Shown: positions 1 to 10,464 of the stretch, piece after piece | Position numbering within the stretch: the stretch's first letter is position 1 | Layout of the letters: each line of letters begins with the position of its first letter | Assembly (NCBI RefSeq): GCF_001540865.1 | Contig: NC_033642.1 | Span: 467,450 to 531,449, forward strand | DNA length: 64,000 bases | Source: Ananas comosus | Taxonomy: Eukaryota; Streptophyta; Magnoliopsida; Poales; Bromeliaceae | Direction of reading: 5' to 3' | Translations under genes and position numbers: made by a program | The notes under the pieces: model-generated | What the model was told of the DNA's origin: nothing | The model's input: only the letters and a program-made list of their open reading frames with translations | Databases searched by the model: none

Positions 1-710
1 TTTAGGATAGGCCTAGTTTGGGAGAGCATTCTCCAAATACAAGAGATTTTGTACTTCAATTTTTTTTTTTTTAAAAAAATGGGAAACATTTGAAACTCTT
101 CATTTTGTACCATCACAATAGCAAGTTATATATATATAAAAAAAAGCTTTACTTTTGCACTCCAAACAGGATTATAATCCAGCATATCATATTTAGAAAC
201 ATTGTTAGATTCAAGATAAAAATATATAAAATTTATCTGAGCTATATCATCGATTTGGATTCGACTATCTAACTTTTAAAAACTTTAATTTTACTATTTG
301 ACCTTTTAATTTATTGTTTAAGTCAATTAATGGCTCTTTACTTTCAAATTTTGAATATATTGTTTATCTTTCTGAATTTTTTTATTATATTTTATGCGAT
401 TTGCATAACTATAAATTCATTAAAATAAGTAAATAGTTTAAATTTTGTATCCGAAGAGTCATCAAATCACTCAAATCAAATAAATTGAAAGATTAGATTA
501 TCTGGGTATTAAAATTAAAAATTTGAAAAGTTTGATAGTCGAATCAAAATAGTCTACAGTTGAAATTTGTATGGCCCGAATAGAGCTTCTCGAAGGGCAT
601 CAAAAGATACGAGTAATATCAATTTTTATAGAGTAACAATACGCTTGCGAACGAATTTTACAACACTTTACAAACTAGTACGACTTATTGCCTACACTTA
701 CATTTATCCT
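1..710. other. AT-rich intergenic DNA, no gene seen
   Basis: Very AT-rich, with short poly-A and poly-T runs. No reading frame has plausible plant coding composition, splice signals or a recognisable domain. I see no RNA gene in it. Confidence 0.5.
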
Positions 711-711
711 T

Positions 712-850
712 CTTGTTCTTTTTTTTAGCATCATTTATTGTTTTTAGAAATAAATTTAACTGGAAATGTGAATCAATTAGGATTCGAACTTGGAATCTCG
801 AGTACCAAGTACCAACCATCAAGCCCGTTACCACTTGCATTAAGAACAGT
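712..850 (-). mobile_element. tRNA-derived SINE fragment
   Basis: On the minus strand this reads as a tRNA-like head: an A-box-like stretch (GCAAGTGGTAACGGGCTTG) followed by a B box (CCAAGTTCGAATCC, plus-strand 778-792), then a tRNA-unrelated body ending near AAATTTATTTC. The same body and B box recur at 12330-12504, and a related copy lies at 44480-44645, so this is a dispersed Pol III SINE family and not a tRNA gene. The 3' end is unclear and no target duplication was defined. Confidence 0.55.
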
Positions 851-1958
851 CAGTAATATCGTTAGAATTTTAAAATGATTTATTTCTATTTACATAGTAT
901 TAAACCAAAAAAAAAATCCTTAGAATTTTGTTTTCCTCCACCAGATACTAAAGCAACAAAGGAAGAAAAAACAGCGGTGAAAGAAGCGGTGTAATGAATG
1001 AAATTCATCTTACCGATGAAGGAAGGTAATAGCCAAAAAAACATGAAAGAGGAATAATTCTGCTCAATGTAGAGGTGTGATCTAATTCAGTTCAAGTAAA
1101 AAAAAGATAAAAATCCAGTTCGATTCAAGCAAAAAAATAGAGAAAAATATGTAGAGGACTTAAAGATGGTTTGGGAGAACCAACACTCAATAATGATTGA
1201 TTCGGTTCGAGCAAAGAAAGAAAAAAAATCTGGTTCGGCTCAACTAAAGAAAAAAAAAATGTTGAAAACTTGAGCCAGTTCAAGATGGAACATACATCCA
1301 ACAATGAAGGGAACATTGCCATGTAGCAAATTTAGAGAGAATAATGTATAGGTATAGAGGTATAGATTACTAGCTTTCACTATTTTGTAAAAAGTATACC
1401 AAAAACTAGACATAACATTACATTTTAGCTCGTAAAATAAATCTTTCCAAGAGATTACAAAATATCGACTATTCGATTTAAACATTAGTTCACACCCCCA
1501 CACATTACACAAGTTACTACAAGTTTACATTCCATATTCAACTTAACATAATATATTTTTGGTGTTTTAGTTTTCAAAAATATACAACCCAAAATGCCTC
1601 TAAACAGAGTATTTCCACCGCTAACTACTCGAGGCCGCACCCGCTCACCCCTACTTTATCTGAGAAGAGAGTAAACAACGAGTGAGAAAACATAAAAGTT
1701 TTTCACCCAAATATGGAGAGTTCCCCAACGGGAGTAAAATTATAATGAAAACAACAAGCTTCTATATATGTATAGATATACCAATTTGTGGTGGTTATAT
1801 ATGAGTTTCGAGAATTTGGTTATACACGTCGTAATCCAAGAGCAATGCATGTAATTAAATGATGTTTTGTTAGCTACTATCCAAAAACCATCTACAGACA
1901 TATAGTAAGTAATGCATGAATGCGGATGCCTCAATCATCAAACCATAGTATGGGCGGC
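851..1958. other. Intergenic DNA, no gene seen
   Basis: Moderately AT-rich. Between 1090 and 1260 a short imperfect repeat (AGTTCAAGTAAAAAAAAG-like, GGTTCGAGCAAAG-like) occurs several times. The short open frames on the minus strand here have no recognisable content and I do not call them genes. Confidence 0.4.
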
Positions 1959-1963
1959 CACTA

Positions 1964-2538
1964 TGTGACACCCCAATAGTCCCACATATAATGGGAACAG
2001 GAATCTGATTGGTATATAAGAGATTATGGATCCTAATAATACTAACTAAACTTAAGCATTTTGGGCCGATGATTTGGGCCCAACGAGTTATTATCGCTAG
2101 TGGTCGGGTCGTCACATTTGGTGTCAGGGCTGGTTCATCAGCCTGAAGTGTAAGGTGGGCCTCACATCGCATGGTGAACTTGGACTGTGTTTGTGTTTGG
2201 ACTCACGAAGACGTCAAAACCTAAATGCAGAGAGTAAACGGAGGGAGTCTGTGACATCCCAATAGTCTCACATCAGATAAGAACAAAGTTATAATTTGTA
2301 TATAAGAGAATCTGTGACTCTTTAAGCATTTTAGACTGATAGCTTTGATTGGGCTTACGAGGATGTCAAAACTTAAAGGGAAGGAATAAACGGAGGGAGT
2401 CTGTGACATCCCAATAGTCCTACATTGGTTGGGAACAGAGTTATGATTGGTATATAAGATAGTCTAAGACTCTCAAGCATTTTGGACTAGTAGTTTAGAC
2501 CCAACGAATTATTATTGCTAGTGGATTGGATCGTTATA
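1964..2538 (+). mobile_element. Tandem TRIM (terminal-repeat retrotransposon in miniature)
   Basis: Three related LTR-like units begin with TGTGACAYCCCAATAGT at 1964, 2250 and 2402. The first ends GTCACA at 2116. Two bases later TGGTGTCAGGGC (2119-2130) resembles the primer-binding site complementary to initiator Met tRNA (usual form TGGTATCAGAGC). A purine tract CGGAGGGAG sits just before the second and third units. Each unit holds a TATATAAGA box. The block is flanked by CACTA at 1959-1963 and 2539-2543, a 5-bp target duplication. With no coding capacity and LTRs of about 140-150 bp, the structure fits a TRIM with an additional internal LTR copy. TRIMs are mobilised by proteins supplied by other elements. 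Confidence 0.75.
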
Positions 2539-2543
2539 CACTA

Positions 2544-3393
2544 CCTAATAATAACTCATATGCCATAAATAAACCCAATCACACTCGAACCTAAAAGTCG
2601 CGAGGCCATACTAAAGCTTCGCATTAACTGAGTGGCCGCCACCTTGCTTTTCCGGAGAAAGTGCCCTCTACTAGGTTGCAATCCCCGATAGAGGCACATA
2701 ACGTGAAGTATCCACAAGTAAGCGCAAGCAATCATAATGCTTATGCTTCAAGATCATAGACATGATTGATTTGACATGCATAATCAAATAATAATAGCTA
2801 TCCAAAAGATTATGTGATGATTAATTCTCGGTGGTAAAGATTATGCACTAAAAATACATAAAAGAAATTGCACTTACTATTCATACGATGTATGCAATGA
2901 TACGCATATAGTCATGATGGTTTCTACAGGATCAAGATCACATTATAGTTAGTAGTATTGTGGGAACTAAATCAAGTTTGAATAGGATTAACTCACCTCA
3001 ACAAGGAGCCTCTAAGCCGTCGGCTCGCTAGCACGCAACGCGCCATGACCTTGGCCTCCTCCGTACAAACCTAAACCATTTAAGACATTCCATACATTAG
3101 GTTTAGATTACATAATTTCAAGTTCACATAATATTTACATTAGTTGGATCATCTTGATTCATTCTCGGGTTGGCAACAAGAAACTCAATTTCAATTAGAG
3201 GTGGAAAGTTGCGATATTTCAGAATTACAAGCCGAAAGTTATTTCAGAAGGCAAGTAAAATAGGTCCTCGGAAAAGTTACCAGTAAATCTATTTTCCATA
3301 ATTTTCTAGCAGAAGTTTTACAGTGACTGAAAAAACTACTTTATTTGGTCTTTGAATCAATTACTGAAGATAAAGTACTGCAACTGCACAAGC
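2544..3393. other. Intergenic DNA, no gene seen
   Basis: Mixed composition with no supported gene. The stretch around 2630-2700 is less AT-rich and could be a decayed retroelement, but I could not match it to a family. Confidence 0.35.
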
Positions 3394-3396
3394 TAA

Positions 3397-4103
3397 GGCC
3401 ATGTTTGGTTCCACGTAAAAATAGGCCGAAAAAAAATTTTCCGCGAAAAACTACTTTGTAGCGTGTTTGGTTGGAGGTAAAAAATTTTTCCGGAAAAATT
3501 TATTTTACATATGTTGGGAAAAACTTACTTTTCGTTTTCCGCGTGAGAGCCGCGGAAAACGAAAAGGGAGGGCTAAAATCGCGGCTCATGGGAGGCAAAA
3601 CTTTGCACGGTCCACGAGGCCAAAGTGTGGCCTCGTGGACCGTGTGAGAGGGAGGTCCACAGGGGTTCACAGTGGACCTCCCAATCATTATATATATATA
3701 CAATATACAATATTATTTATATACTTCATACTACATATAATTTTATAATAAAAATATTATTATATAATATTTTATTTATAAACTTGTAATTATTTATTAA
3801 TATTCTTAAATATATAATTATGTAATATGTTTATTATAATTTTAAATATATTTAATCTATAAATAAAAATTATAATAATAATATAAATAATATAATAATT
3901 ATTATATATTAATAATGTATATAATAAAAAATATATTAAATAGTTTTTATCTACTTTTCCTTTCAACCAAACAATCGTCATGAAAAACTATTTTTCTTTT
4001 CCTACAAACCAAACACAAACGACGTAAAATTTTTTTCTCACTGAAAACTTTTTTTCCACCGAAAATTTTTTTTCCACAGTTTTACGTGGAACCAAACACA
4101 CCC
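3397..4103. mobile_element. Tourist-type (PIF/Harbinger) MITE, 707 bp
   Basis: Terminal inverted repeats: the left end starts GGCCATGTTTGGTTCCACG and the right end finishes CGTGGAACCAAACACACC(C). It is flanked by TAA on both sides (3394-3396 and 4104-4106), the 3-bp target duplication of PIF/Harbinger elements; the left end resembles the classical Tourist terminus. The interior has a second inverted pair near each end and a GC-rich module at about 3590-3690 containing GGTCCACGAGG and GTGGACCTCCC, followed by an AT-rich half. No transposase frame. A closely related GC-rich module lies inside a different element at 43355-44284. Confidence 0.8.
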
Positions 4104-4106
4104 TAA

Positions 4107-5869
4107 TCGACAAAGTTGACTGTTGTCAAGAGGAGGATGATTGAGATTACTAGAAATTAAGCAAGAGAAGGTCATAGGTGGAGGATTAGTTGTGTAATAC
4201 GAGATTGAGAAAGTTTTGGACATGCCCTACATTGACCACATAACATAATACACAACAAAAGAATTTAAATTGATAGAAGATGCTTCAAAAGGAAGAGAAG
4301 GACAAAAAGTGGCAAGAAGAAATTAGTAAGAAGAAGCACAATCATAGGTACTGAAGAAAACATTTTACGGAGAAGCTGGTCCGAAACTTTGTGAATCTAC
4401 AATACGAAACAAGAACATTTTACTCGATGCCTGGCTTACACTTCTCAACTAGAGAAGCTGTTTCAAAGTCCTCACCAAACAAGTGATAGATGCGAATACA
4501 TACGCAGAAATTACAAGCGATACTTACGAAGGCATATGTACAAACTCAATAAGACATTAATTCATATACATTGTAGATCTTGGAGTTAAAATGCAAAACT
4601 ATTTTAGAAGCACAGCACAGTTAACAAAGAGTAAGCCAATCAACAGTATTACAAAACGGAATAATTTATCAACTATATTTTCCTTTGACATAAAGGCTCT
4701 AATGGTAAGACTAGTCCACTAAGTGGTAATGGAGGCGACAATGAGGCCGGTTTCTTGAAATTGAACACAATTGAGAAACTCAAGACACATAAATGCAAGG
4801 GAAATTATAGAACTGATACATGCGGTAGAGAGAGGATGGTCACAGAAGATCCCATTTAGTACTAGTGTCTTTATCACGAAATCCTTCACTGGCACACATA
4901 TACTTCTTCTAGGATTGTTCTAAAGACCAGTTGCAAGGTAAAAAAACCATGTGAAGTACTTAGTTTTCAGATGAGATAGCAGATAAACCATACTATATCG
5001 AATCCCTAGTCACAGTAAATCGAATCCCTAGTCACAGCGCAGTTTATATTCCCTAGTTGCACTGGATTAATATTAATGTAATATCCTACCATTGGTTCTG
5101 AGGATTTACAATTACATGAAAGAGTGTTCAGTTAAAGGGATGGTTTTCGCCGTCCTGATACAAAAGTTTTTCAAGGTTCAAATTGAAGATCTGGTTTTGG
5201 ATAAAATTTGTCACTCTTGGCCGGAAACAACTGCAAGCATCTTCGAATCCATTATCAGCCCCCTTTCGCTCTCGGTTTTCAACCTAAATAAATGGAGTTA
5301 CGACTCAACTGGACATATTCTTAGCTCCAAACTATCATTCTTTCTCTATTGAATATCATTCCAACTTGTCCAAGAGGAAGGAAACCAATCCAAAACTGCT
5401 TGAATTGTTAAAATTAGTAAAATTGAACTCATAAGTCTCGATCAAACCCAAACTGTGAAACCGAAACATCGAATTTTGCGAAGAACCAGAGATAACCATC
5501 AGTGCAATCATTTTTTTTCTAAACAAAACAAAGTAATAATGCAGATGAAGCAACAACAAACCAAGTGCAAACACTTTTGTCCTAATTGCGATCCATATCC
5601 AAGCAGTTCTTTAAAGAAGGAAAGCACAAACAACTAATTGTACCATATATCTATTAACAAAAGAGTATTCATTATAAAACATATCATAAAAGAGGCTACA
5701 TTGTTAAATTGTTCAAATTGTCTTTAAGCAGAAAAAGCCTACATATCCACTACAATCTCATAATCTCTCATTAGTCAGTAGGAAAATATTTAGACGAACT
5801 AATGCAATAAAAACATGCGAAAATAAACAACATATGAACTACATCTACCTGACAAAGAGTAAATTTGCT
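4107..5869. other. Intergenic DNA, includes 3' flank of the F-box gene
   Basis: No supported gene. Open frames at 5092-5352 and 5356-5637 lack family resemblance. The right part probably holds the 3' UTR of the minus-strand F-box gene that ends at 5870. A directly repeated AATCGAATCCCTAGTCACAG-like pair is visible at about 4996-5040. Confidence 0.4.
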
Positions 5870-7021
5870 TCAGGATGAAGAGAACATACTTGGGTAAAAC
5901 CACTTTGGCGTCCGCGAAAGTGGAGAACCATCCTTAATTAGCGTCAATTCCGGGTCACTCAGATCGATCGCGGCGTCGCCCAATCGAAGCACACTCCAAG
6001 GCTGATTCCCTGAACCAGCATAGTAGATGGAATTGCTCTCTCCTCCCCATTTCTTTGGAGAATCACATGAAAATCCTAGGGTTCTATAATTTTCACCAAT
6101 AAAGAGCGCCCGATCGCCTAAGCTCTCCATTTTCACCCATCTCCACGGCTCCAACCGATCCAACCTGAGGGCTTCGATCCCCAAATGCAGCATCATTTTC
6201 GACGGAACGAACCGAACCAGCAGGAGCTCACTGCCGCACACGATCAAGTAGCGACATAGCGAGAAAGGCGCAATCTTTTGCCCCACCCAGCTCACCTCCA
6301 GCTCCGTTACACAGGAATCGGCATCGCCCGCCAGGTGTATGACGAAAAGCCGCTCAGCGTCGTCCATGGCGAGAACCCGGCCCTCGAAGGGGACGATGTG
6401 GGTGATGGTCGGGGCGACGCGGAAAGGGGTCCGGAGCCATTCGGGGGACCCGGGGCGCCATTGGAACAGGAAGGAGTCGTATCCGAGAAGGAGGAGGGAG
6501 GACTCGGGGGCGGCGAGTGGGGCGGTGAGGAGACCGAAGTGGAGGTTAGTGTTGGGAGGAGGGAGGGGCGGGGTCCGGAGCTCGGCGCCGGTGACGGAGA
6601 GGAGGAGGATGAGGCGGCCATGGGAGAGGCCGAGGAAGGGGAGGGAGAGGGTTTGGGGGGAGAGCGGGGAGGAGCGGGCGACGGAGTGTGGTGAGGAGGG
6701 GTCGAGGAGGTTGAAGGTAGGGTTAGGGTTACGGTGGCGGCGGAGGAGAGGGGTGAGGTGGGAGGGGCGGAGGAGGAGAGGGGGGAGGTGGCGGAGTGGG
6801 GCGGCGGTGGTGGCGAGGACGCGCCATGAGCGGCACACGGAGGAGAAGGAGAGGAGGTCGCGGTGGGAGAGGAGGAGGCCGAGGATGGAGACGAGGAGTG
6901 CGTCGGGGAGCTCCGCCCATGCATGGCGGACTCCGACGGCAGCGTCGCCTGCGCTGGCGCCGGCGCCGGAGGAGGTGGTGGTGGCGGAGGAGCGGGGCTT
7001 CTTCTTGGCGCCGCTTTGCAT
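5870..7021 (-). CDS. F-box protein, probably F-box/DUF295 type
   Basis: A single-exon frame of 383 residues. The start codon at 7021 is a true ATG. An F-box lies at about residues 34-70, with the conserved pattern WAELPDALL, a run of leucines, then VCRSWR. F-box proteins bind SKP1 through this domain and act as the substrate-recognition subunit of SCF ubiquitin ligases. The middle and C-terminal part has the layout of plant F-box/DUF295 proteins: GLSHGRLILLL, a hydrophobic barrel-like region, LFIGENYRTLGFSC and a closing YYAG with PKWFYPS. The N-terminus is Ala/Ser-rich low complexity from a GC-rich segment. The last codons overlap a good donor-like sequence (CCAA|GTATGT on the minus strand), so a 3' intron that changes the last few residues is possible. 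Substrate unknown. Confidence 0.8.
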   Translation of the reverse strand: MQSGAKKKPRSSATTTSSGAGASAGDAAVGVRHAWAELPDALLVSILGLLLSHRDLLSFSSVCRSWRVLATTAAPLRHLPPLLLRPSHLTPLLRRHRNPNPTFNLLDPSSPHSVARSSPLSPQTLSLPFLGLSHGRLILLLSVTGAELRTPPLPPPNTNLHFGLLTAPLAAPESSLLLLGYDSFLFQWRPGSPEWLRTPFRVAPTITHIVPFEGRVLAMDDAERLFVIHLAGDADSCVTELEVSWVGQKIAPFSLCRYLIVCGSELLLVRFVPSKMMLHLGIEALRLDRLEPWRWVKMESLGDRALFIGENYRTLGFSCDSPKKWGGESNSIYYAGSGNQPWSVLRLGDAAIDLSDPELTLIKDGSPLSRTPKWFYPSMFSSS

Positions 7022-7640
7022 ACTGGAAAGATAGTAATATGAAAAATATGAAGGGCTTTAGTGAAAAATGGACGGAGAACGGGAGAAAGTTTGCTTATAC
7101 AAAGGTAAGTTCTTGGGTCTGTTTAGTTAAACGAAAAAAAAAAAAAAAAATCGTGAAAAATAATTTTTCGTAAAAATAAAACTCTTCCTGGAAAAAAAAA
7201 TTATAATATTTAATTTGTAGAAATTTTTTTATATTAATATTTATTTAGTCCTGAAAAATAAATTTATATTGAACAGGATAAAAAATTCACAAGTTTTGAG
7301 CTTTTGCAAAACTGAGCTGTCAATGTTAATTTTGCATTTTTCATTTTTTTTTCTCGCATTCTTTTTTTTTTTTCTCGCTAAAGAAGACGGTAGAGACGGA
7401 GATAGAAACGGCCCCCCTCGTCTCTGCCGCTCACACTCTCGCACTCGCCCGCGCACTCTCCACCCTCCTCGCCTCCGACCCCGCGCGCACTCTCCACCCT
7501 CCTCGCTTCCGACCCCGCGAAGATCGTGCCACGACCCCCTCCCCCTTTTTTTTTCCACTCCGACCCTTCTCCACTAATCGTCCTCATAAGAGTATTAGTA
7601 TCTAAAATACTCTTATACTTTATTTAACTAAATTTTTTTA

Positions 7641-9162
7641 GGATTAATTTCATCCGTACCCCTCTAAAATTTCAAAATATCATAAATACCCCTACAAATT
7701 TTGTTATATCATATTTACCCCTCCAAATGCATACTTTCTTTCAAAAATGACCTTCCTGTTATACTCCGTTTATTCAAGTTATTTTGACCCTGGTTAGATG
7801 ATGGTTTACCAAAGGTTAAAATTTGAAATACCTATTTTGCCCATGAGTTAGGAGCTTTTGGAGGGTATGCCTTAATAAAGATTGTTGATGTATTAATTAG
7901 ATACAAATATAGGCCCGCGCTTCGCGGCGGAAAATTTATGTAATTTATTTGAAATTTAAAATTTCTAACTCCCTTTTTTTTTTAATCCTGAAATTTGAAA
8001 TTCAAAATTTAGAAATTTAAATTTTAAAAAATATATTTTATCTTAATTCAGTTTTTACATTTTGAATATATGATTTTATATAGAATTTTGTTGAATCCTA
8101 ATTTTTCTAAATTCTAAGCTTTTATATGCATTAAATAACTCTGTAATTTTGAATTTTTATTATGAATTTCCAATTCAAAATTAAGGTAGAAATTCAGAGT
8201 TCAGCTAGGTAATACGGAATTCAATTAGGTAATTCGAAATTTCATGATATTTTGAACATTATTGATTTGGCACTAAAGCCAACTCAGTTTGTAGCGGTAA
8301 TTGCATAAGAACCCACACGCATACCGAAAGTAAGGGGTAGGTCGTCATTTTTAATTTGAACCTTTTTGTATGTATCAAATATCTTGAGGTAGTTAAGCTG
8401 CATTGTTGTGTATGATGGGGAAAAGATATTATTAACATTAGGGTCTCTCCTACAGAAGAATTTTGAAAATTTAGAATTCATGTTAAGAATTTAGAATTTA
8501 GAATCTTGAATTCAGAATGCGAATTAATTTAAAAGGTTGGTTATGGCAATAGTATTAAAATAACAAAATAATAGTAAAAAAAAGGCTCATCTAAAATATC
8601 AAAATTCAAGGTATTTATCGGCAAAGAGTTTGTGTATAATGAGAAAAACATGTTATTAATATTAGGGCCTTTACCACAGAACAATTTGAGATTATCAGCA
8701 AGAATGACTTGTTAAGGTAGACATGTAGCTATTATACTAAGCTTGAATTTCTAAAGATGCAAACTTGGAATTTGAAAAAATCAATAAGAAAAGTTTTCGA
8801 ATGTACAAAAGATTTCTCTTTGATCCAACTAAAACCTTAAATTAAACTATGTACTAATTTTAGGAGGGCATTTTTGAAAGAATGACCGCTGAGTCAAACT
8901 AAGTTCGAAGTGAAATTTTTAAATTTGAAGGGCTTTTTTGAAATTTATAATAAGTCAGTGACCTTTGAAAATTTTATAAGGCCAATTGTGATAAGGGTAA
9001 AATTGGTATATAGGTCTATTAGTTAACATTTTAACAGAAAATTATTTTAAAGGCTAGTTTTGAAAGGTTTTCATATATAGAGGGGTATTTACGATATTTC
9101 AATTTTTAGAGGGATACTTATGTAAATATCAGCTTTTGAAGGGGTACTCAGGAAATTATCCC
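7641..9162. mobile_element. MULE-like non-autonomous element, 1.5 kb
   Basis: Imperfect terminal inverted repeats: the left end GGATTAATTTCATCCGTACC and the reverse complement of the right end GGGATAATTTCCTGAGTACC align well and continue inward through AATACCCCT blocks. It is flanked by a 9-bp direct repeat ATTTTTTTA (7632-7640 and 9163-9171), the size of Mutator-like target duplications. The duplicated word is low complexity, which weakens it as evidence. The interior is AT-rich with no transposase. A short GC-rich island, CCCGCGCTTCGCGGCGG, lies near 7915. Confidence 0.65.
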
Positions 9163-9350
9163 ATTTTTTTAATGTGAAACATTTGTCAAAGTTCAAAGAA
9201 TAAATTTGGTTAAATGAAAATCACAGGGACGAAATAACAATAAAACGATAGTGAAGGGACCGCCCATAAATTTTACTCAATTCTATATGTTAATTAACAA
9301 TACATAACGGTGTGCACGTGCGTGTCACGTGCTCGCGAGCAACGAATCAA

Positions 9351-9974
9351 GGGCTTTTTTTGCAAATACTCCCATGACAAATTTTATTTGCAAAAACAGC
9401 CCCGTCCAAAAATTATTTGTAAAAATCGCCCTGCCCCCGCCACGCCAGCGCCACGTCAGCGTCACGCGGGCAGGGCGGGCCCAGATGTTTAAGTTGAACA
9501 CGGTGAACCATTCACCGTGTTCAATACAAGATTTTTGTATTGGACACGGTGAATGATTCACCGTGTCCAATACAAATACCCTAACAATGGCTAAGTTGGA
9601 GATATTTGTATTAATTCACCGTGTCCAATACAAATACCCTAATAATGGCTAAGTTGGAGATATTTGTATTAGATACGGTGAACCATTCACCGTGTCCAAT
9701 TATTTGTATTGGACACGGTGAATGATTCACCGTGTCCAATACAAATATTTCGATCTTAGCTATTTTGTAATTTACCGTGTCCAATACAAAAACTTTGTAT
9801 TGAACACGGTGAATGGTTCACCGTGTTCAACTTAACTATCTGTTCCAGCCCCGCCCGGGTGGCGCTGATGTGGCGCTTGCGTCGCGGGGCCAGGGCCATT
9901 TTTGTAAATAAATTTTTGACATGGCCAATTTAAAAAAAAAAAATTTTAAGGGGGCTATTTGCAAAAAAAAGCCC
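9351..9974. mobile_element. MULE-like MITE with internal hairpin array, 624 bp
   Basis: Terminal inverted repeats GGGCTTTTTTTGCAAATA and TATTTGCAAAAAAAAGCCC, flanked by a perfect 9-bp target duplication ACGAATCAA (9342-9350 and 9975-9983). The two arms continue inward as GC-rich inverted sequence (around 9430-9480 and 9845-9895). The centre (9485-9840) holds five near-perfect palindromes of the form ACACGGTGAA-nnn-TTCACCGTGT, joined by TACAAATA and TTTGTATT, plus a tandem copy of a roughly 50-60-bp segment at about 9560-9670. No protein is encoded. Confidence 0.85.
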
Positions 9975-10464
9975 ACGAATCAAATATAGGGTCCCTTAAA
10001 TTTCGTGCTCTCCTCAACTCTAATTTTTAATTAATTAGTTACTTATAATTAATTAACTTTAGATTTTAATAATTAGTAATAATTAATTAAAACTAATTTC
10101 TTTCGATTTTTTTATTTTCCATATCTCATTTGATTCGTTGAACACCTCGCCCTTTTTCTCGTTTCTCCGATCCCTCTCCCCAATCTCCTTCTCAATCCGA
10201 TTTTTTTTAAAAAATCTTTTTGTCACGATTTTGTTGCGCACAAATCCCTACAAATCCTAGGGTTTCGAGATCATTCCCAATTTTCCCATTTTTCTCGAAT
10301 TTATCTTTATTTTTTGGCGATTAATGCCTAAAATTTTAGCAAAATTTGGTTTCTTTGCAAAAAATTCGATCTGAATCGGTGGATTGATCCGTGGAAGGTG
10401 CGATTTAGGTGGTCGGACGCGTCGGAATTAGGGTTAGGGTTGGGTTTCCGATGTTTGGATAGGG

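Noticed and set aside
6278..7034. Long open frames on the plus strand and in other frames over the F-box gene
   Set aside because: They are shadows of the GC-rich F-box exon with Arg/Gly/Glu-rich low-complexity translations and no domain.
9485..9840. Regularly spaced palindromic repeats that could suggest a CRISPR-like array
   Set aside because: The repeats lie inside a transposable element with clear inverted ends and a 9-bp target duplication, spacers are short and similar to each other, and the genome is a plant.
10436..10448. TTAGGGTTAGGGTT as an interstitial telomere
   Set aside because: Only two units just before the DnaJ start; plant promoters commonly carry such telo-box words.
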